From positions 432,649,545 through 432,713,544 of the forward strand of contig JAQMRL010000001.1 of assembly GCA_035578175.1 (NCBI GenBank): a DNA stretch of 64,000 nucleotides. The letters are read 5' to 3'. Shown here one piece after another: positions 44,201 to 53,927 of the stretch. Within the stretch, counting starts at the first letter, position 1, and every line of letters starts with the position of its first letter. This DNA is from Catonia carolina (Eukaryota; Arthropoda; Insecta; Hemiptera; Achilidae). The translations under genes and the position numbers were made by a program. A model generated the notes under the pieces. It saw nothing but the letters and a program-made list of their open reading frames with translations, made no database searches and was not told the origin of the DNA.

Positions 44201-46129
44201 TGAAAAACAGCTTACTGACTACAAACATTGATTTACAGATTAGGAAACATTTCTTAAAACATTATGTTTGGAGTGTAGCATTATACGGAAGTGAAACGTG
44301 GGTGATAGGGGCTGTAGAAAGGAAGAGGATAGAAGCGTTTGAAATGTGGTGTTATAGGAAAATGTTAAAGATTAGGTGGGTCGACAAAATAAGTAATTTA
44401 GAGGTTCTTAGGCGAGTGGATGAAAAAAGAAGTATATGGAAGCATCTTACCAAAAGAAGGGATAGGCTAGTGGGGCATATCCTAAGACATCCAGGTATTG
44501 GGCTATCAATAATGGAGGGTAACATTGAGGGAGTAAATTGTAGAGGGAGGCAAAGATTAGAATATATAAAACAAATTACAAAAGATGTAGGGTGTTACAG
44601 GTATGTAGATATGAAACGACTTGCGCAAGATAGAACAGATTGGAGAACTGCATCAAACCAGTCGAGAGACTGATGACAAAAAAAAAAAGACAAATAATGA
44701 ATGTAGCACAAAAATGTTAAATTTTTCCAAAAACTGGAAACGTAGAAAGCTTTAATATGGACTTAAAACATCAAATATAATGTTTTTTCTCTAGATTTCT
44801 TAAAGTTTTACCTTTTTCATCCAATGATTCATTTGATGAATCCATATCGTAAAAACAATTTTACAATAGACTGTGTAACTGAAATATATAAAATTATAGG
44901 TTAATAGTCAATGAATTAAAAGTCAGAATTAACTAACGCAACAGGTCATTAATTATATAACAGTTAAAACACAGGATCAACGCTAATATACAGTAGTCTA
45001 TTTAATAAAATGTATATGTTTCTTGTTTGCTGGGTACAATAGCTGCAAAAAAATAAGAATACCACTTGATACAGTCATTTAATCAAAGTTGTTAAACATA
45101 GAATCTTTATTACATTTTGTACAAATCATTACCAGGCTTTGAATAAAAGAGACAAACAAAATGAGTAGGTAAAAGGCCCAAGCAGTTCATGTAACAAATT
45201 ACCGTAAGGTGCTAAAACCCAAACACACTCTTCAAAATAGTGCTTTTGTGGTCAAAAAACCACTTTCTCTTAAAAAAAGACTTTGTTTCATCAATATTAT
45301 AAGTTTGTTTTATTAAGTAAACAAACATATCAGATTCTTTTAACCCTACATTAGTATCCATTTATTGAAACGGCCATAAAAAGAACAATTACTCCAAAAT
45401 TATGCCTACAACTTCTGAGGAGTGGTTTTACCTTTCCAGACTTAAATTTTGACTTCTTCAGGCCCTAGCCAGAAAAAAGAACAATTTTCCTGCAATTCTG
45501 TCAACATACTTTTAGAAGTTGACAAAAATAATTCTAATTCAATTATTTTACAATAAATCATGGTTGATAAGTGAACATTCACAACTAAATTACATCGTGA
45601 AAATATAAATTTAAAATTGCCTAAGAAATTGTGACAACCAACAGTAATTTCATTATATAACTCCAGCTTATTGAACAGACAACAACATAATTCTTGTAGC
45701 AATGATTAGTAGTCTAAACCAGAAAATAAATACTACATTACAGGCCAAGTTAATTTACATGAATGCAATATTATAAATGTATCGTTACGCATTACAGTAC
45801 ACTGTATTTTATACAACGTGTAATTTATCGTGAAATTATGACGTATCAAAACATAAACTTTGAAAATCTTGTTATTTTAACGTACTACTAACAGCAAATT
45901 TAGGCAATAGCGTTTTATCATTCGCAGATAACACTTGACAAGGAACAATTTAGCACTTCATTTAACTGAAACGTCAACGAATCGTATATTATCTTGAAGT
46001 TAAAGTGAAGTTGTTATCACATTAAACTTAAATTCGCTAACAATTTCTACACTATTCCTACTCACCTACATTAGAGCCATAGGCTAAGTTCATAATCTTA
46101 CCAGGCACGGAATGAGTTAAAGCAGACAT
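38202..46129 (-). CDS. 5' end of an unrecognised minus-strand host gene (two coding exons, partial)
   Basis: Exon 1 (46102-46129) starts with an ATG and reads MSALTHSVP plus one base, ending at a GTAAGA donor. Exon 2 (38202-38250) lies behind a CTGTTTCAG acceptor, completes a glycine and reads TDPTKVIQKRRAGSI plus two bases before a GTAAGT donor. The phases fit exactly across the 7.85-kb intron, which carries a plus-strand RTE LINE. An in-frame TGA lies 15 bases upstream of the ATG. A TTTTCAG at 46166-46172 may mark a preceding 5' UTR intron. The basic KVIQKRRAG segment suggests a nuclear or nucleic-acid-associated protein, but I do not recognise it. Further exons, starting with one base, would lie below 38202. 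The gene is divergent from POLR3H, with 1.6 kb between the start codons. Confidence 0.55.
38251..41314. other. Intron of the minus-strand gene, distal part
   Basis: Mostly AT-rich with no long frame. A GT run lies at 39481-39494, and 39935-39970 ends with a hAT-like TTTGAGAACTGCTGG, but I could not find the matching left end. Confidence 0.4.
41327..44687 (+). mobile_element. Full-length RTE-type non-LTR retrotransposon
   Basis: 3.36 kb with a perfect 12-bp target duplication, AGACAAATAATG, at 41315-41326 and 44688-44699. One long ORF, a very short 3' UTR and a poly-A tail. The 3' end carries AACC, a stem AGTC, loop GAGA, stem GACT, then GATGAC. It lies inside the intron of the host gene at 38202-46129, antisense to it. 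Clade assignment rests on the single-ORF layout and the ORF sequence, so RTE-like is likely but not proven. Confidence 0.88.
41896..44673 (+). CDS. RTE-like endonuclease/reverse transcriptase, N-terminus cut off by one stop codon
   Basis: 925 residues from the ATG at 41896. The endonuclease shows GEVRWDD, VYMPTSS, VIGDWNAVVG and GSDHNLVV; the reverse transcriptase shows KTPGIDNIPSELLLRCG, YRTISLTCHASKI, FGFRR, FVDLEKAFDNLDW, GVRQGCSLSP and the catalytic FADD at about residue 672; the C-terminal part has LYGSETW and GHILRHPG. The same frame extends upstream to an ATG at 41713 and contains the first endonuclease strand (VGTWNVRSL at 41833-41859) but is interrupted by a single TGA at 41830-41832. 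The open part therefore lacks the catalytic asparagine of the TWNVR motif. Proteins of this kind are often mislabelled craniofacial development protein 2-like in insect annotations. Confidence 0.9.
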   Translation: MDRLKLDIVGIGEVRWDDDQDIWSGDCRVINTKAIGGQGGVGLVMNNKIGQRVTYYKQCSDRIIMVRVDTKPKSTTIVQVYMPTSSHREEEIEQVYEELDEVIKYVKGDENLIVIGDWNAVVGEGKEGKIVGEYGLGKRNDRGSRLVDFCSKYNLVIGNTLFKNHKRRLYTWMMPGDKGRYQIDYIMVRQRFRNQIMNCKAYPGADIGSDHNLVVMDSKLKLKKLKKGQGNARWDVDKLREQDNQVGFQESIQKGIEERGNDTGSVEEEWINFKEVVVKAAEEWLGHTKKRGRKPWITNILELMDERRKYKNAKDERGKRQYCYLRNTINKRCKKAKEEWIRAKCTDIESKMAVGKVDAAYRKIRENFGERKMKAVNLQSAGGKPLLNGQERAERWKEYVNQLYMGKELEYDAIEQETDVEEDQKGDPILREEFDRALKDMNMNKTPGIDNIPSELLLRCGKVAQNKLYKLVCRMYESGEVPSDFKKNIMIPIPKKSGAEKCEHYRTISLTCHASKILTRIIYRRIEHRVEEVLDDDQFGFRRRMGTRDAILALRLIIEKRIQKNKTTFMAFVDLEKAFDNLDWSKMFKNLKRLGIKYKERKVIYSLYKNQTAVLRIEGYEKEAAVRKGVRQGCSLSPLVFNLYIEEAINEVKEKFDVGIKIQGETIKMLRFADDIVVLAEAKNELEDALNGMDEILRKDYFMKINKNKTKVLCSSKSGLKEMGNLKVGNENIQEVGEFCYLGSKITKDGRSTSDIKSRIAQARKAFEMKNSLLTTNIDLQIRKHFLKHYVWSVALYGSETWVIGAVERKRIEAFEMWCYRKMLKIRWVDKISNLEVLRRVDEKRSIWKHLTKRRDRLVGHILRHPGIGLSIMEGNIEGVNCRGRQRLEYIKQITKDVGCYRYVDMKRLAQDRTDWRTASNQSRD
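44700..46101. other. Intron of the minus-strand gene, proximal part
   Basis: AT-rich, no repeats recognised and no open frame with support. Confidence 0.45.
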
Positions 46130-46539
46130 CAGTATACAAAGTCATGCGTATAAATATTATTATCACTGAAAACGACGACACACAAATTAAGAAATATGTT
46201 CAAAACAAACAGTGAAAACCCCCCATAAAAAGTCAACTATACTTGTTTTCAGGAATGGCATCCATTTTTGTCATATAAAACATTATAGCCTATTTACAAG
46301 GAAATAATACTCGTAAATTATATGACTGCTTATGCTATCTGTTGAGAGCATTTCGAAACTACTACAGGAACTGATTTATTGTACAAGAAAATGCATAACA
46401 AAATGTCAGTGATGTACACAGCTTTAGGCATAAACTGATTGGTATATTATAAACAAAGCTTTCTGTGTTATCATCGACCATTTTATAATCATGATTGTTA
46501 TTATTTCTAATGAACTATATATCTATTAATCTGTGATCT

Positions 46540-46640
46540 CTTTGGGGGTATGAATCTAGCGCCACAAACGACAGAAAATCTAACTTCGCGGATTGGCTTG
46601 TAGATATAGCCCGTCTACTATTATGATGACGTCATAGAAA
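46540..46640 (-). promoter_or_regulatory. Possible promoter elements of the minus-strand gene
   Basis: Contains GGATTGGCT (inverse CCAAT) near 46598 and a TGACGTCA palindrome (CRE/bZIP site) at 46627-46634, within ATGATGACGTCATAG. It lies about 0.5 kb upstream of the 46129 start codon. Function is inferred. Confidence 0.35.
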
Positions 46641-47040
46641 AAACCCATTGTATTGCATTAATAGATCTTCAGCGTTTACTCTCTTAAAGTCATGAATTAA
46701 TATATTTAATTCAGGCCAGTGTATTGTAATTTACTCAGAACTTATGTGCGCAAACATTATAAGGTTGTTTAGTAAAATACTAACGGTACTGATTACCACC
46801 ACATAATGCTCAAATCCAAGCAGTCCCTTCACTCGGCCCAAATAGATGGAATAATTGTAACTCCGTTATTATTTATTAAATTGAACTCAACTAAGCTATT
46901 AAGAACGTTGATATAAGTTTTTCTGGACCGTTTTTCTAATACAGGCATCAAATGCTATGAAGTTGAGGGAATTTTCACATTTTGGCAAGGATTTAGTTAT
47001 GTGCTCGTAGCTATTCGCAGCTGCGATGAAAATACAGTTT

Positions 47041-47088
<48 letters not shown>

Positions 47089-47193
47089 GTTTAACGTCCG
47101 ACTGTTCTGCAATTACTGCTAATGCAGACGGTGAATGATGAAATGATTTTTTGTAACGTATGAAAAAATGCCGTGCCTGAATGGGATTCGAAC
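47041..47193 (-). mobile_element. SINE T1 with tail A, 5'-truncated
   Basis: A ~47-base T run (the A tail of a minus-strand insertion) followed by tail A and the body, stopping just inside box B (GGGATTCGAAC). Confidence 0.8.
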
Positions 47194-47499
47194 ACAAGTA
47201 TACACAAGTATGTTAATTAACGAAGTAAAATTTCCAACGTTCAGATAGATAATTATCTGAATGTGTAAATGGTCGCAGATTTCACTTCATTATCCCTTCA
47301 AGTGCCAGTAAGTTTCGTAGACAACCAAGTGTAAGTTTATTGAAATTGCCTACTAAATTATTATCTAAAATTTTGAGTTACTACCAAATAAATTTCATAA
47401 ACTACACTTAACCTGTACATTTCTACAAACCTTCGTAGTTAATGCACGTATTCTCATCTGTAATTTACTCTATACAAGGTAGTAACAGTGGTAATTTCC

Positions 47500-47748
47500 C
47501 AAGAACTGGAGGACGAACTCTGCTGACGTCACGTTGGTGGAACCAAGTTATAGGGCAAATTGTACTATGTTCCGTCAAATTGTCAACTCGACGTCGTGCA
47601 CGCGGTAAAGAATCTGAATGGTTGTAAACTAATGGCTAATGTTTTTAGGTTAAGTCATTTGTTTGGTTTATTAAATGTAACTAATATGTGTTTGAAAAGC
47701 TGATAATGTTTAATATTTAACGTTGCATAAGTTGTTTTAATTGTCAAT
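47500..47748 (+). promoter_or_regulatory. Candidate POLR3H promoter and 5' UTR
   Basis: A single-copy, CpG-richer stretch just upstream of the start codon, with a TGACGTCA site at 47524-47531 and several CpG-containing motifs (CTCGACGTCGTGCACGCGG near 47586). The same palindrome occurs in the candidate promoter of the divergent gene. Confidence 0.45.
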
Positions 47749-50700
47749 ATGTTTGTTCTCGTTGAATTTAAAGATGTTGTCAGGACTCTTCCTTCGTCTT
47801 TTAACCAAAAATTACAGACATCAGTTACAGAGTACTTAAATGGCAAATTAGCAAACAAGGTAATGATTAAACAAGCTTTGCTATTTTGTTTTAATTGCCT
47901 GATAGAAAATTTAGTGTTTGTGTGAGGAAATAAGCCTGTATAATTTTATTTCGTTTGTTGAAGGTTATATGGTTTTCACATCTTTATGTAGAATACAAAA
48001 TATTTACTAGATCAGTATTTATGTGATATTTATAGAGTATGATAAGGAAATAATGATGCAGATCTGTTATATAAAACAAATTTAGTAAGTTAACACTTGT
48101 ATACTGCTAGTTATTTTATTATATTGTTAATCCTAATGCTATTACTTTATAACCGTCTGCATTAGCAGTAATTGCAGAACAGTCGAACGTTAAACAAAAA
48201 AAAATTACTTAATAGTATGAAATGTAATAGAATTAGTTAGATAATTAACAGTTGAAGTATCCACAGTGATCCCATAAATTTATGTTTATTGGAAATTCTG
48301 GTGGATTGTTAAATTTCATATTTACTTTAATTGGTAAATAAAATTTTCTTAGGTTTTAAATGTTTTTGTCTTTAGGTTTTATCAAATGTTGGGCTTTGTA
48401 TTGCACTGTTTGATATAAAACATATGGATAATTCATTTATATTCCCTGGAGACGGAGCTGCACATACAAAAGTTGTATTTCGTTATGTAGTATTTCGACC
48501 ATTTATTGATGAAATTATCGTTGGAAAGATTCGAAGTTGTACTAAAGATGGTGTTCATGGTAAGTAGGTACTTTTTAAGTAAACATATCCTTCTTCTTTC
48601 TTAATTGTAATTGTTAAAAAAAAATTACGAGAGCACAGCCCTCCCAAGAATTTCAGCAGATATGGTGCTTACCCCCTATCTTGTTGAGGATAAAAACAAA
48701 TTTAGTAAATGAGGTAATTTAAAAAAAAAAACATTATGAGCCATCTTTGAGAAAAATGTACCTATAAACTACTTCTGGGGGACCCGATTTTGATAAAAAT
48801 GTTCATGCCGGGTACCATCATGATAGATAACTTGAGTTATAATTTTCAACTTTTATGCAATTCTGTTCTTGAGATATTTGTTCACACACAGACCGATCAA
48901 GAGAAACTTTTTTTTGGGTTCATTGGGCCTAAAAACCTGTATTTGTGGGGAAAACTCGATTTTGAAAAATGAACATGAAAACAATACTTTCTTTCTCTAT
49001 ATATTATAAGGCAAAAGAAAGTAAAAAGTAGTACATGAACTACCTTCTCACAGGTTTATGAAATTTAGCTATCATGATTAGCTGTAGTGATGATGACTAA
49101 AGAATTATTTCATTAGACTGAACTGCTCATTGTTGTTAATTTAATTCTTTATAAATGTTTAGTAACACTTGGATTCTTTGATGACATTTTAATACCACCT
49201 GAGAGTCTGCAGCATCCTTCGCGGTTTGACGAAACTGAGCAAGTATGGGTATGGGAATATGATAATCAACATGATTTGTTTATGGATCCTGGTAAGTGAA
49301 ATTGTTTATTCATATATAGTTCAGCCGTTGTTAGTTTGCTCCTCCTTCTGTCAACAAACAAAAGCCACCTACTACAGGGTGCACGCTAGAGTCCGCGACT
49401 TTACGGATGTCGTATTCCTATTAAGTTAACTATTTTTTAAATTATAAGTACTTTAAGTACTAAAAACATCAGTCTTGATATGATGTTGGCCTAACAATTT
49501 TATTTATAAAAATACTTTTAAAAGTATTTAGTATTTAAATACGTTTGAAAGTAGTTTGTTGTTACTTTTTATCAGCGTGTACACATTTTGATATAATGCG
49601 CATGCTCAGTGACGTCATTATTTGTTTACATTAGGTGCATACTTAGAGAGGCTGGACTGTATTTTATTGTGTCTGTTATTCAAACTAAATTGAACTTGAC
49701 TTTTATTACTTAACTGCGTTTATATTTTTTATGATACGACACTGGGATTTAGTAATTTGTAATTTGCTAGTGCAAGTAATTTTTTACGCAACTTTCTAAA
49801 CGATAGTTTTTTTGTCAAATGTGCTATAGAAACTTTACTAATATTCTGTTGATTAATCTAACCCATTCCACTCGTATTATCCAAAAATTAAATGCCAGTT
49901 CCATTTTTTGTATTTATTTTAGGCTATTAATTTTTACTTAATTTCACGTTCTGTCTTAATTAATTTATTCTTCAGAATAATAAGACTACGTAAAAAAGAT
50001 TGACGATTTCCCATTTCATAATCGTATCGATCATAAATGTCAACGTTATGAAACTAGTGTATTTACATTTGTAAACTACAATATCCATAATACACTTCAT
50101 AAAACAAACACTAATGCAGACGGCGAAGATAAACAAAACATTGAAAATAACTGTACAGTTGCTGTAGTACAAGGTGTGTCTGGAAAGTAAGTATTGTTTT
50201 GTTCTATCACTGCCGCAGTTCTATTGTTAGCACTCTGTGCATGCACTCTACTTTTCCTACGTCATTAGCACTGTGCTGACTACATTATGGTTAATTAGTC
50301 TTGTGGATTTTGTTTGCTGTGGTTGTTTACAATATTTAAAACAATCTATGAACCCGCCAACTGTGAGATTCATTCTGTTGTCTGGTTTTGAATGCAAGGT
50401 TACATTAAGGCAGCCAAAATTCATTGACAGATTACAGAGATTTACGGTGAAAGCACAATGAGTGATGGAATGACGTAAAGTGGGTTAGGGAATACAATAA
50501 ATTTGTTTTTGTTTTTTTGGGTTTAACGTCCGACTGTTCTGCAATTACTGCTAATGCAGACAGTGAATGATGAAATGATTTTTTGTAACGTATGAAAACA
50601 TGCTGTGCCTGAATGGGATTCGAACCCAAGACCGCATGATGAGAGGCGAGCACGTTACCAACTTCGCCAATGCGGCCGGCGAATACAATAAAGGATGGCC

Positions 50701-52429
50701 ATAAAAATATTTTAGTATTTTTTTTTAAAACAGTACTTACTTACTGGACATGCCTTGTATTATTTCACTTTTGAATTTATAAATAAAATGGGAAGATTTT
50801 GCTAAATGAAAATAAATTGGCACCCACATATGAACAAAAACAGAAACTCATATCTAGGTTAGATCAGCCAAGAAGTAAAATGGCGTCTAAACTTGGGTGC
50901 AGTCATGATGTGAGCTATCACATTTTGATACAAAGAAGAAAAAACAACAGACATCTTATTTTAAATTATTACATCAACTACTTTGGATTATGGAATTATG
51001 GGTTTGAATGAATAAAATTTTCTCAATCCTAGCTAGGAATCAAACCCAGTACCTCTGGGTAAAGATAACAGACATCTTTTGTTTTTCTAACACACTACAA
51101 GATTTATATTTAATCATACTGATATAAACAGACTAAGTTAAAAAAAGTAGTGGTGATTAGAGTGTCATGTGAAGAACAACGGATAAGTGGAAAGGTTTTC
51201 AATGATCGGAGATAAATCAATTACTAAAAATTGTTGTAAAATGTATTCTTATGCAAAATTGTCTGTACAGCTAACTAATCATTAGAGCTTTCAAAAAGAA
51301 AGTACATTTGAATGTAATTAAATTTTTTTTTTGTTTTTGATTGTAGGTGAAAAGATAAAGTTTAGAGTGACTGCTGAAACATTTGTAGAAACATCACCAG
51401 CTTCATTTGCAGAAAACAGAGAATTGTCAACTGATGCTGAACCAAAGATACCATATTCAATTACGGTATGATTCAATCATTGATTTGCTAATACTCATCT
51501 TACAAAATGTCTTTAATCTAGCTGTTAACAGTATGCCCAGTGCAGATAAAAAAATGTACCTATTTATTGAAGATGGCATCAGTAAATCTGTGTATATAAA
51601 TGGGAAAATCGTCACAATTCTTCTAAGCGCGATAGTTAAAAAAGCTGAAATTTGGAGTATATTCCCTTTAAGGTAAACAGAAAAGTTTAATATTCCACCA
51701 TTAAGGGGTTGAAAAGGGTGTTCAACCCTTAAACCGATATTTTCCATTTTCTGAGTTCCGGTCAAGCTAGATGACTGAAACTTGGTGATTTTACTTACAA
51801 CTCAACTACAAAAATGGTATTTACCCTTAAACCAATATTTATTGTTAACTAAGTTCCAGGCGAGTTAGATAGCTGAATTTTGGTGATGTTATTTATAATG
51901 CAACTAAAATTACCCCTTAACCAGTATTTTTTTTTATACTAAGTGCCCAGAGATTTGGATGGCTGAAACTTGGTGGAGATATTACGTATAGTGATGCTAA
52001 AAAAATTACAACTCAATTGTTTCAAAAATTGACTTATAAGGGGTTGAAAAGGGTGTTCATAATCAATATTTTCAGTTTACTTCAGTCATCACCTGGAAGA
52101 GTTCCATTCGATGCTTGAGAGGCATCAACCATTTCCAGTGTGTTAATATTATCACATAACGTTTAATGCAACTGTTATTGGTCAAAAGAGTAGCAAGTTT
52201 AAACTGCATTTTGCGAGATATCTTGTCGATTGTATAAGGATTAAGATGAAATAATGGAATAAAGTTCTCAATTTCTCTTTACTTCCTGAGAAATACTTTT
52301 GGAGTTCTTTGAAATGTAAGGCATTTGTATGTAGGCTGGCTTATGCGCTATATTTATAATATTTATTTTTGTCTGTTACAGGCGGGGATAAATGAACCAG
52401 GATTAGGTGTACTCTCGTGGTGGGACTGA
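47749..52429 (+). CDS. POLR3H: RNA polymerase III subunit RPC8 (RPB7-like), five exons
   Basis: Exons 47749-47859, 48376-48559, 49163-49291, 51347-51465 and 52382-52429, all with GT-AG borders and matching phases, give 196 residues. This agrees with the ~200-residue family. The N-terminal RPB7-type domain (about 1-80) starts [12 protein letters not shown] and includes [14 protein letters not shown] and [11 protein letters not shown]. The C-terminal OB-fold domain has [36 protein letters not shown] and the family's ending PGLGVLSWW. The protein pairs with RPC9 to form the Pol III stalk, which contacts initiation factors and nascent RNA during transcription of tRNA and 5S genes. Tandem AATAAA signals lie at 52488-52498. 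All four introns contain repeats; intron 3 holds a MITE and a SINE nested in a mariner. Confidence 0.95.
48148..48203 (+). mobile_element. SINE tail A fragment in POLR3H intron 1
   Basis: Only the 3' part (CCGTCTGCATTAGCAG to the A run) is present, the expected product of strong 5' truncation. Confidence 0.7.
48488..48493 (+). other. No independent feature (within POLR3H exon 2)
   Basis: Part of the exon 2 coding sequence (codons around the AHTKVVFR motif); listed only to mark that no splice or repeat boundary occurs here. Confidence 0.2.
48612..49027 (+). mobile_element. Repeat R, right-half fragment in POLR3H intron 2
   Basis: Matches the R right half from TTACGAGAGCACAGCC to GGCAAAAGAAAGT with substitutions. 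The left half is missing. Confidence 0.65.
49317..49659 (+). mobile_element. Tc1-type MITE, copy 1 (POLR3H intron 3)
   Basis: TA dinucleotides flank it (49315-49316, 49660-49661). Ends are TAGTTCAGCC and, inverted, CAGTCCAGCC, close to the CAGT termini of Tc1 elements, with inverted TTAGTTTGCTCC and GTCAACAAA blocks inside the left end. It contains TGACGTCA at 49610-49617 next to GCGCATGCTCAG. No coding capacity. Confidence 0.82.
50170..50757 (+). mobile_element. Internally deleted mariner remnant in POLR3H intron 3
   Basis: The inverted ends start ACAAGGTGTGTCTGGAAAG and ACAAGGCATGTCCAGTAAG, each flanked by TA (50168-50169, 50758-50759). The interior retains only the helix-turn-helix coding part of a mariner transposase, with stops, and is split by a SINE. 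Same family as the remnant at 32470-33060. Confidence 0.82.
50502..50680 (-). mobile_element. SINE T1 with tail A nested in the mariner remnant
   Basis: A complete T1 head (GCCGGCCGCATTGGCGAAG start, GGGTTCGAATCCC box B) and tail A. A perfect 12-bp duplication, GAATACAATAAA, lies at 50490-50501 and 50681-50692. The duplicated site is mariner sequence, so the SINE arrived after the mariner. Confidence 0.92.
51727..52010 (+). repeat. Three imperfect ~95-bp tandem units in POLR3H intron 4
   Basis: Each unit has CTTAAACC-type starts, an AAGTTCC or AGTGCCC block and a GCTGAAACTTGGTG block. Units begin near 51727, 51825 and 51914. A GGGTTGAAAAGGGTGTTCA segment occurs just before the array and again after it (about 52038). 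Confidence 0.7.
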
Positions 52430-52487
52430 ATGATAATGTATATCAATGAATGTGATAAATTGTAAATAATTTTATATTGTATATTTT

Positions 52488-52498
52488 AATAAAATAAA
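52488..52498 (+). terminator. POLR3H polyadenylation signals
   Basis: Two overlapping AATAAA hexamers, about 60 bp after the stop codon. Confidence 0.75.
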
Positions 52499-52595
52499 AA
52501 TGGTTTCTTAAATTTTTATCCTGCCTAAATTTTATTTTAATATTTGTTGGTTTCCTATTCATTTGCCTGCATTCGTTTGAATTTTGATAATTGTA

Positions 52596-52914
52596 AAGTC
52601 CAGCCTTTCTTAGTTTGCTCCAACTGTCAACAAATAATGACGTCACTGAGCATATGCATTGTATAAAAATGTGACACGCTGATTAAAAAGTAAAAACAAA
52701 ATACTTTCAAAAGTATTTGAATACAAAATACTTTTAAAAGTATTTTTGTATATGAAATTGTTAGACCTACATCAAATCATTGCTGATATTTTAAGTACTT
52801 ATAATTTAAAACATAGTTAATTTAATTAGAATACGACATCCATAAAGTCGTGCACCCTGTAGTAGCTGGCTTTGGTTTGTTGACCGTAGAAGCACTTCAT
52901 TTACAGCTGAACTG
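52596..52914 (-). mobile_element. Tc1-type MITE, copy 2 (POLR3H 3' flank)
   Basis: TA-flanked (52594-52595, 52915-52916), with GTCCAGCC and, inverted, CAGTTCAGC ends. It carries TGACGTCA at 52638-52645. Its right end is rearranged into a perfect hairpin with 19-bp arms (AGAAGCACTTCATTTACAG and its inverse, 52889-52931) that extends past the element end. Confidence 0.78.
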
Positions 52915-53000
52915 TAAATGAAGTGCTTCTGGGATCAGAGTACATCCTGATATAATTTTCTTCTTTTATCAACAGCCATGTCATGTGATGAAAAGGAATG

Positions 53001-53262
53001 TTAAGATCGTCGTCGTCGTCGTCATGGATTAGGCTATTTTAGCTGTGAGCTAAGCCTGTTCCGGCGTCCATCTCCTCCTCGGTCTTCCAATACCTCTTCT
53101 ACCCCTTGGTATATGATGCCATGCGTTCAAAGGAAGGCGGTCTTGCGGCATTCTGAAAAGATGTTCTGACCATTTTCCTTTGTATTGCTTGATTATGTCA
53201 GCTAGCGGTTGTGTTCCACATTCCTCCCTTATTACTTCGTTCCTGAAGTTAAGATCTGTGGT
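53001..53262 (-). pseudogene. 5'-truncated LINE, reverse transcriptase C-terminus
   Basis: The minus strand reads RNEVIREECGTQPLADIIKQ, then KGKWSEHLFRMPQDRLPLN and IPRGRRGIGRPRRRW before a stop, the usual C-terminal pattern of several insect LINE clades. It ends in a (GAC)n tract at 53008-53023, a simple-repeat 3' tail rather than poly-A. This differs from the Jockey and RTE elements here, so it represents a third LINE type. Confidence 0.7.
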
Positions 53263-53289
53263 GAAATTATCTTTTTAAGCAATATTTAT

Positions 53290-53425
53290 TTTATTAATTA
53301 ATCTATTTAGTCGCATCAACTGCTTGGTCATTGTCGACTACGGTGGATTATGTAACATTAACTGTGGGATTTGATACGTGAAAATTTCTAGACCCTGGCC
53401 AGGAATCGAACCCAGGACCTCCGCA
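53290..53425 (-). mobile_element. tRNA-headed SINE with tail B
   Basis: The minus strand has CCTGGGTTCGATTCCTGGCC as its box B region and a 3' end with GACCAAGCAGTTGATGCGAC, tail B. The head is unlike T1. Confidence 0.65.
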
Positions 53426-53927
53426 TGTCATGCAATTTTATCTGTCTGTACAGCATACAGTTAATAAACACAATGAGATGTGTTTATGATTTTCTTCCTA
53501 TTGTGGAGAGATTTTGTCAATCACAGCGCACTTTTCAAATCATAACAATAAGGTATACCTTCTTTGGCATAATATAATATGAATAAAGTGAAAAGAACGT
53601 ACAGCAAGTGCTGCTTAATGCATTTACTTGTTAGTGGCATCAGCCGCTTCTTAAGTTAAATACAAAAGAACAAAATCTATCTTAAAATTACAGTAGTTTT
53701 CTTCTGTGTGTATGATAACATATTTTTAAATGTTATCTTTGCTCATACAACTAACACAAAATTATTAAAGGAGAGGTTGTTTTATCTTACTTAAATTAAT
53801 TCTGGATATTGTTTTGTCTTATGGAAAGTCAGTTACAGAAGAGTGAAATCCATTGATTTTGGGTACTAAAAAGTACACTGTACCCACAAATTGTAAATCC
53901 ACACTCATTCTTATAAGGGTTAACCCA

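Noticed and set aside
47041..47090. Long T run as a possible assembly gap or Pol III terminator cluster
   Set aside because: It is the poly-A tail of a minus-strand SINE, directly joined to tail A.
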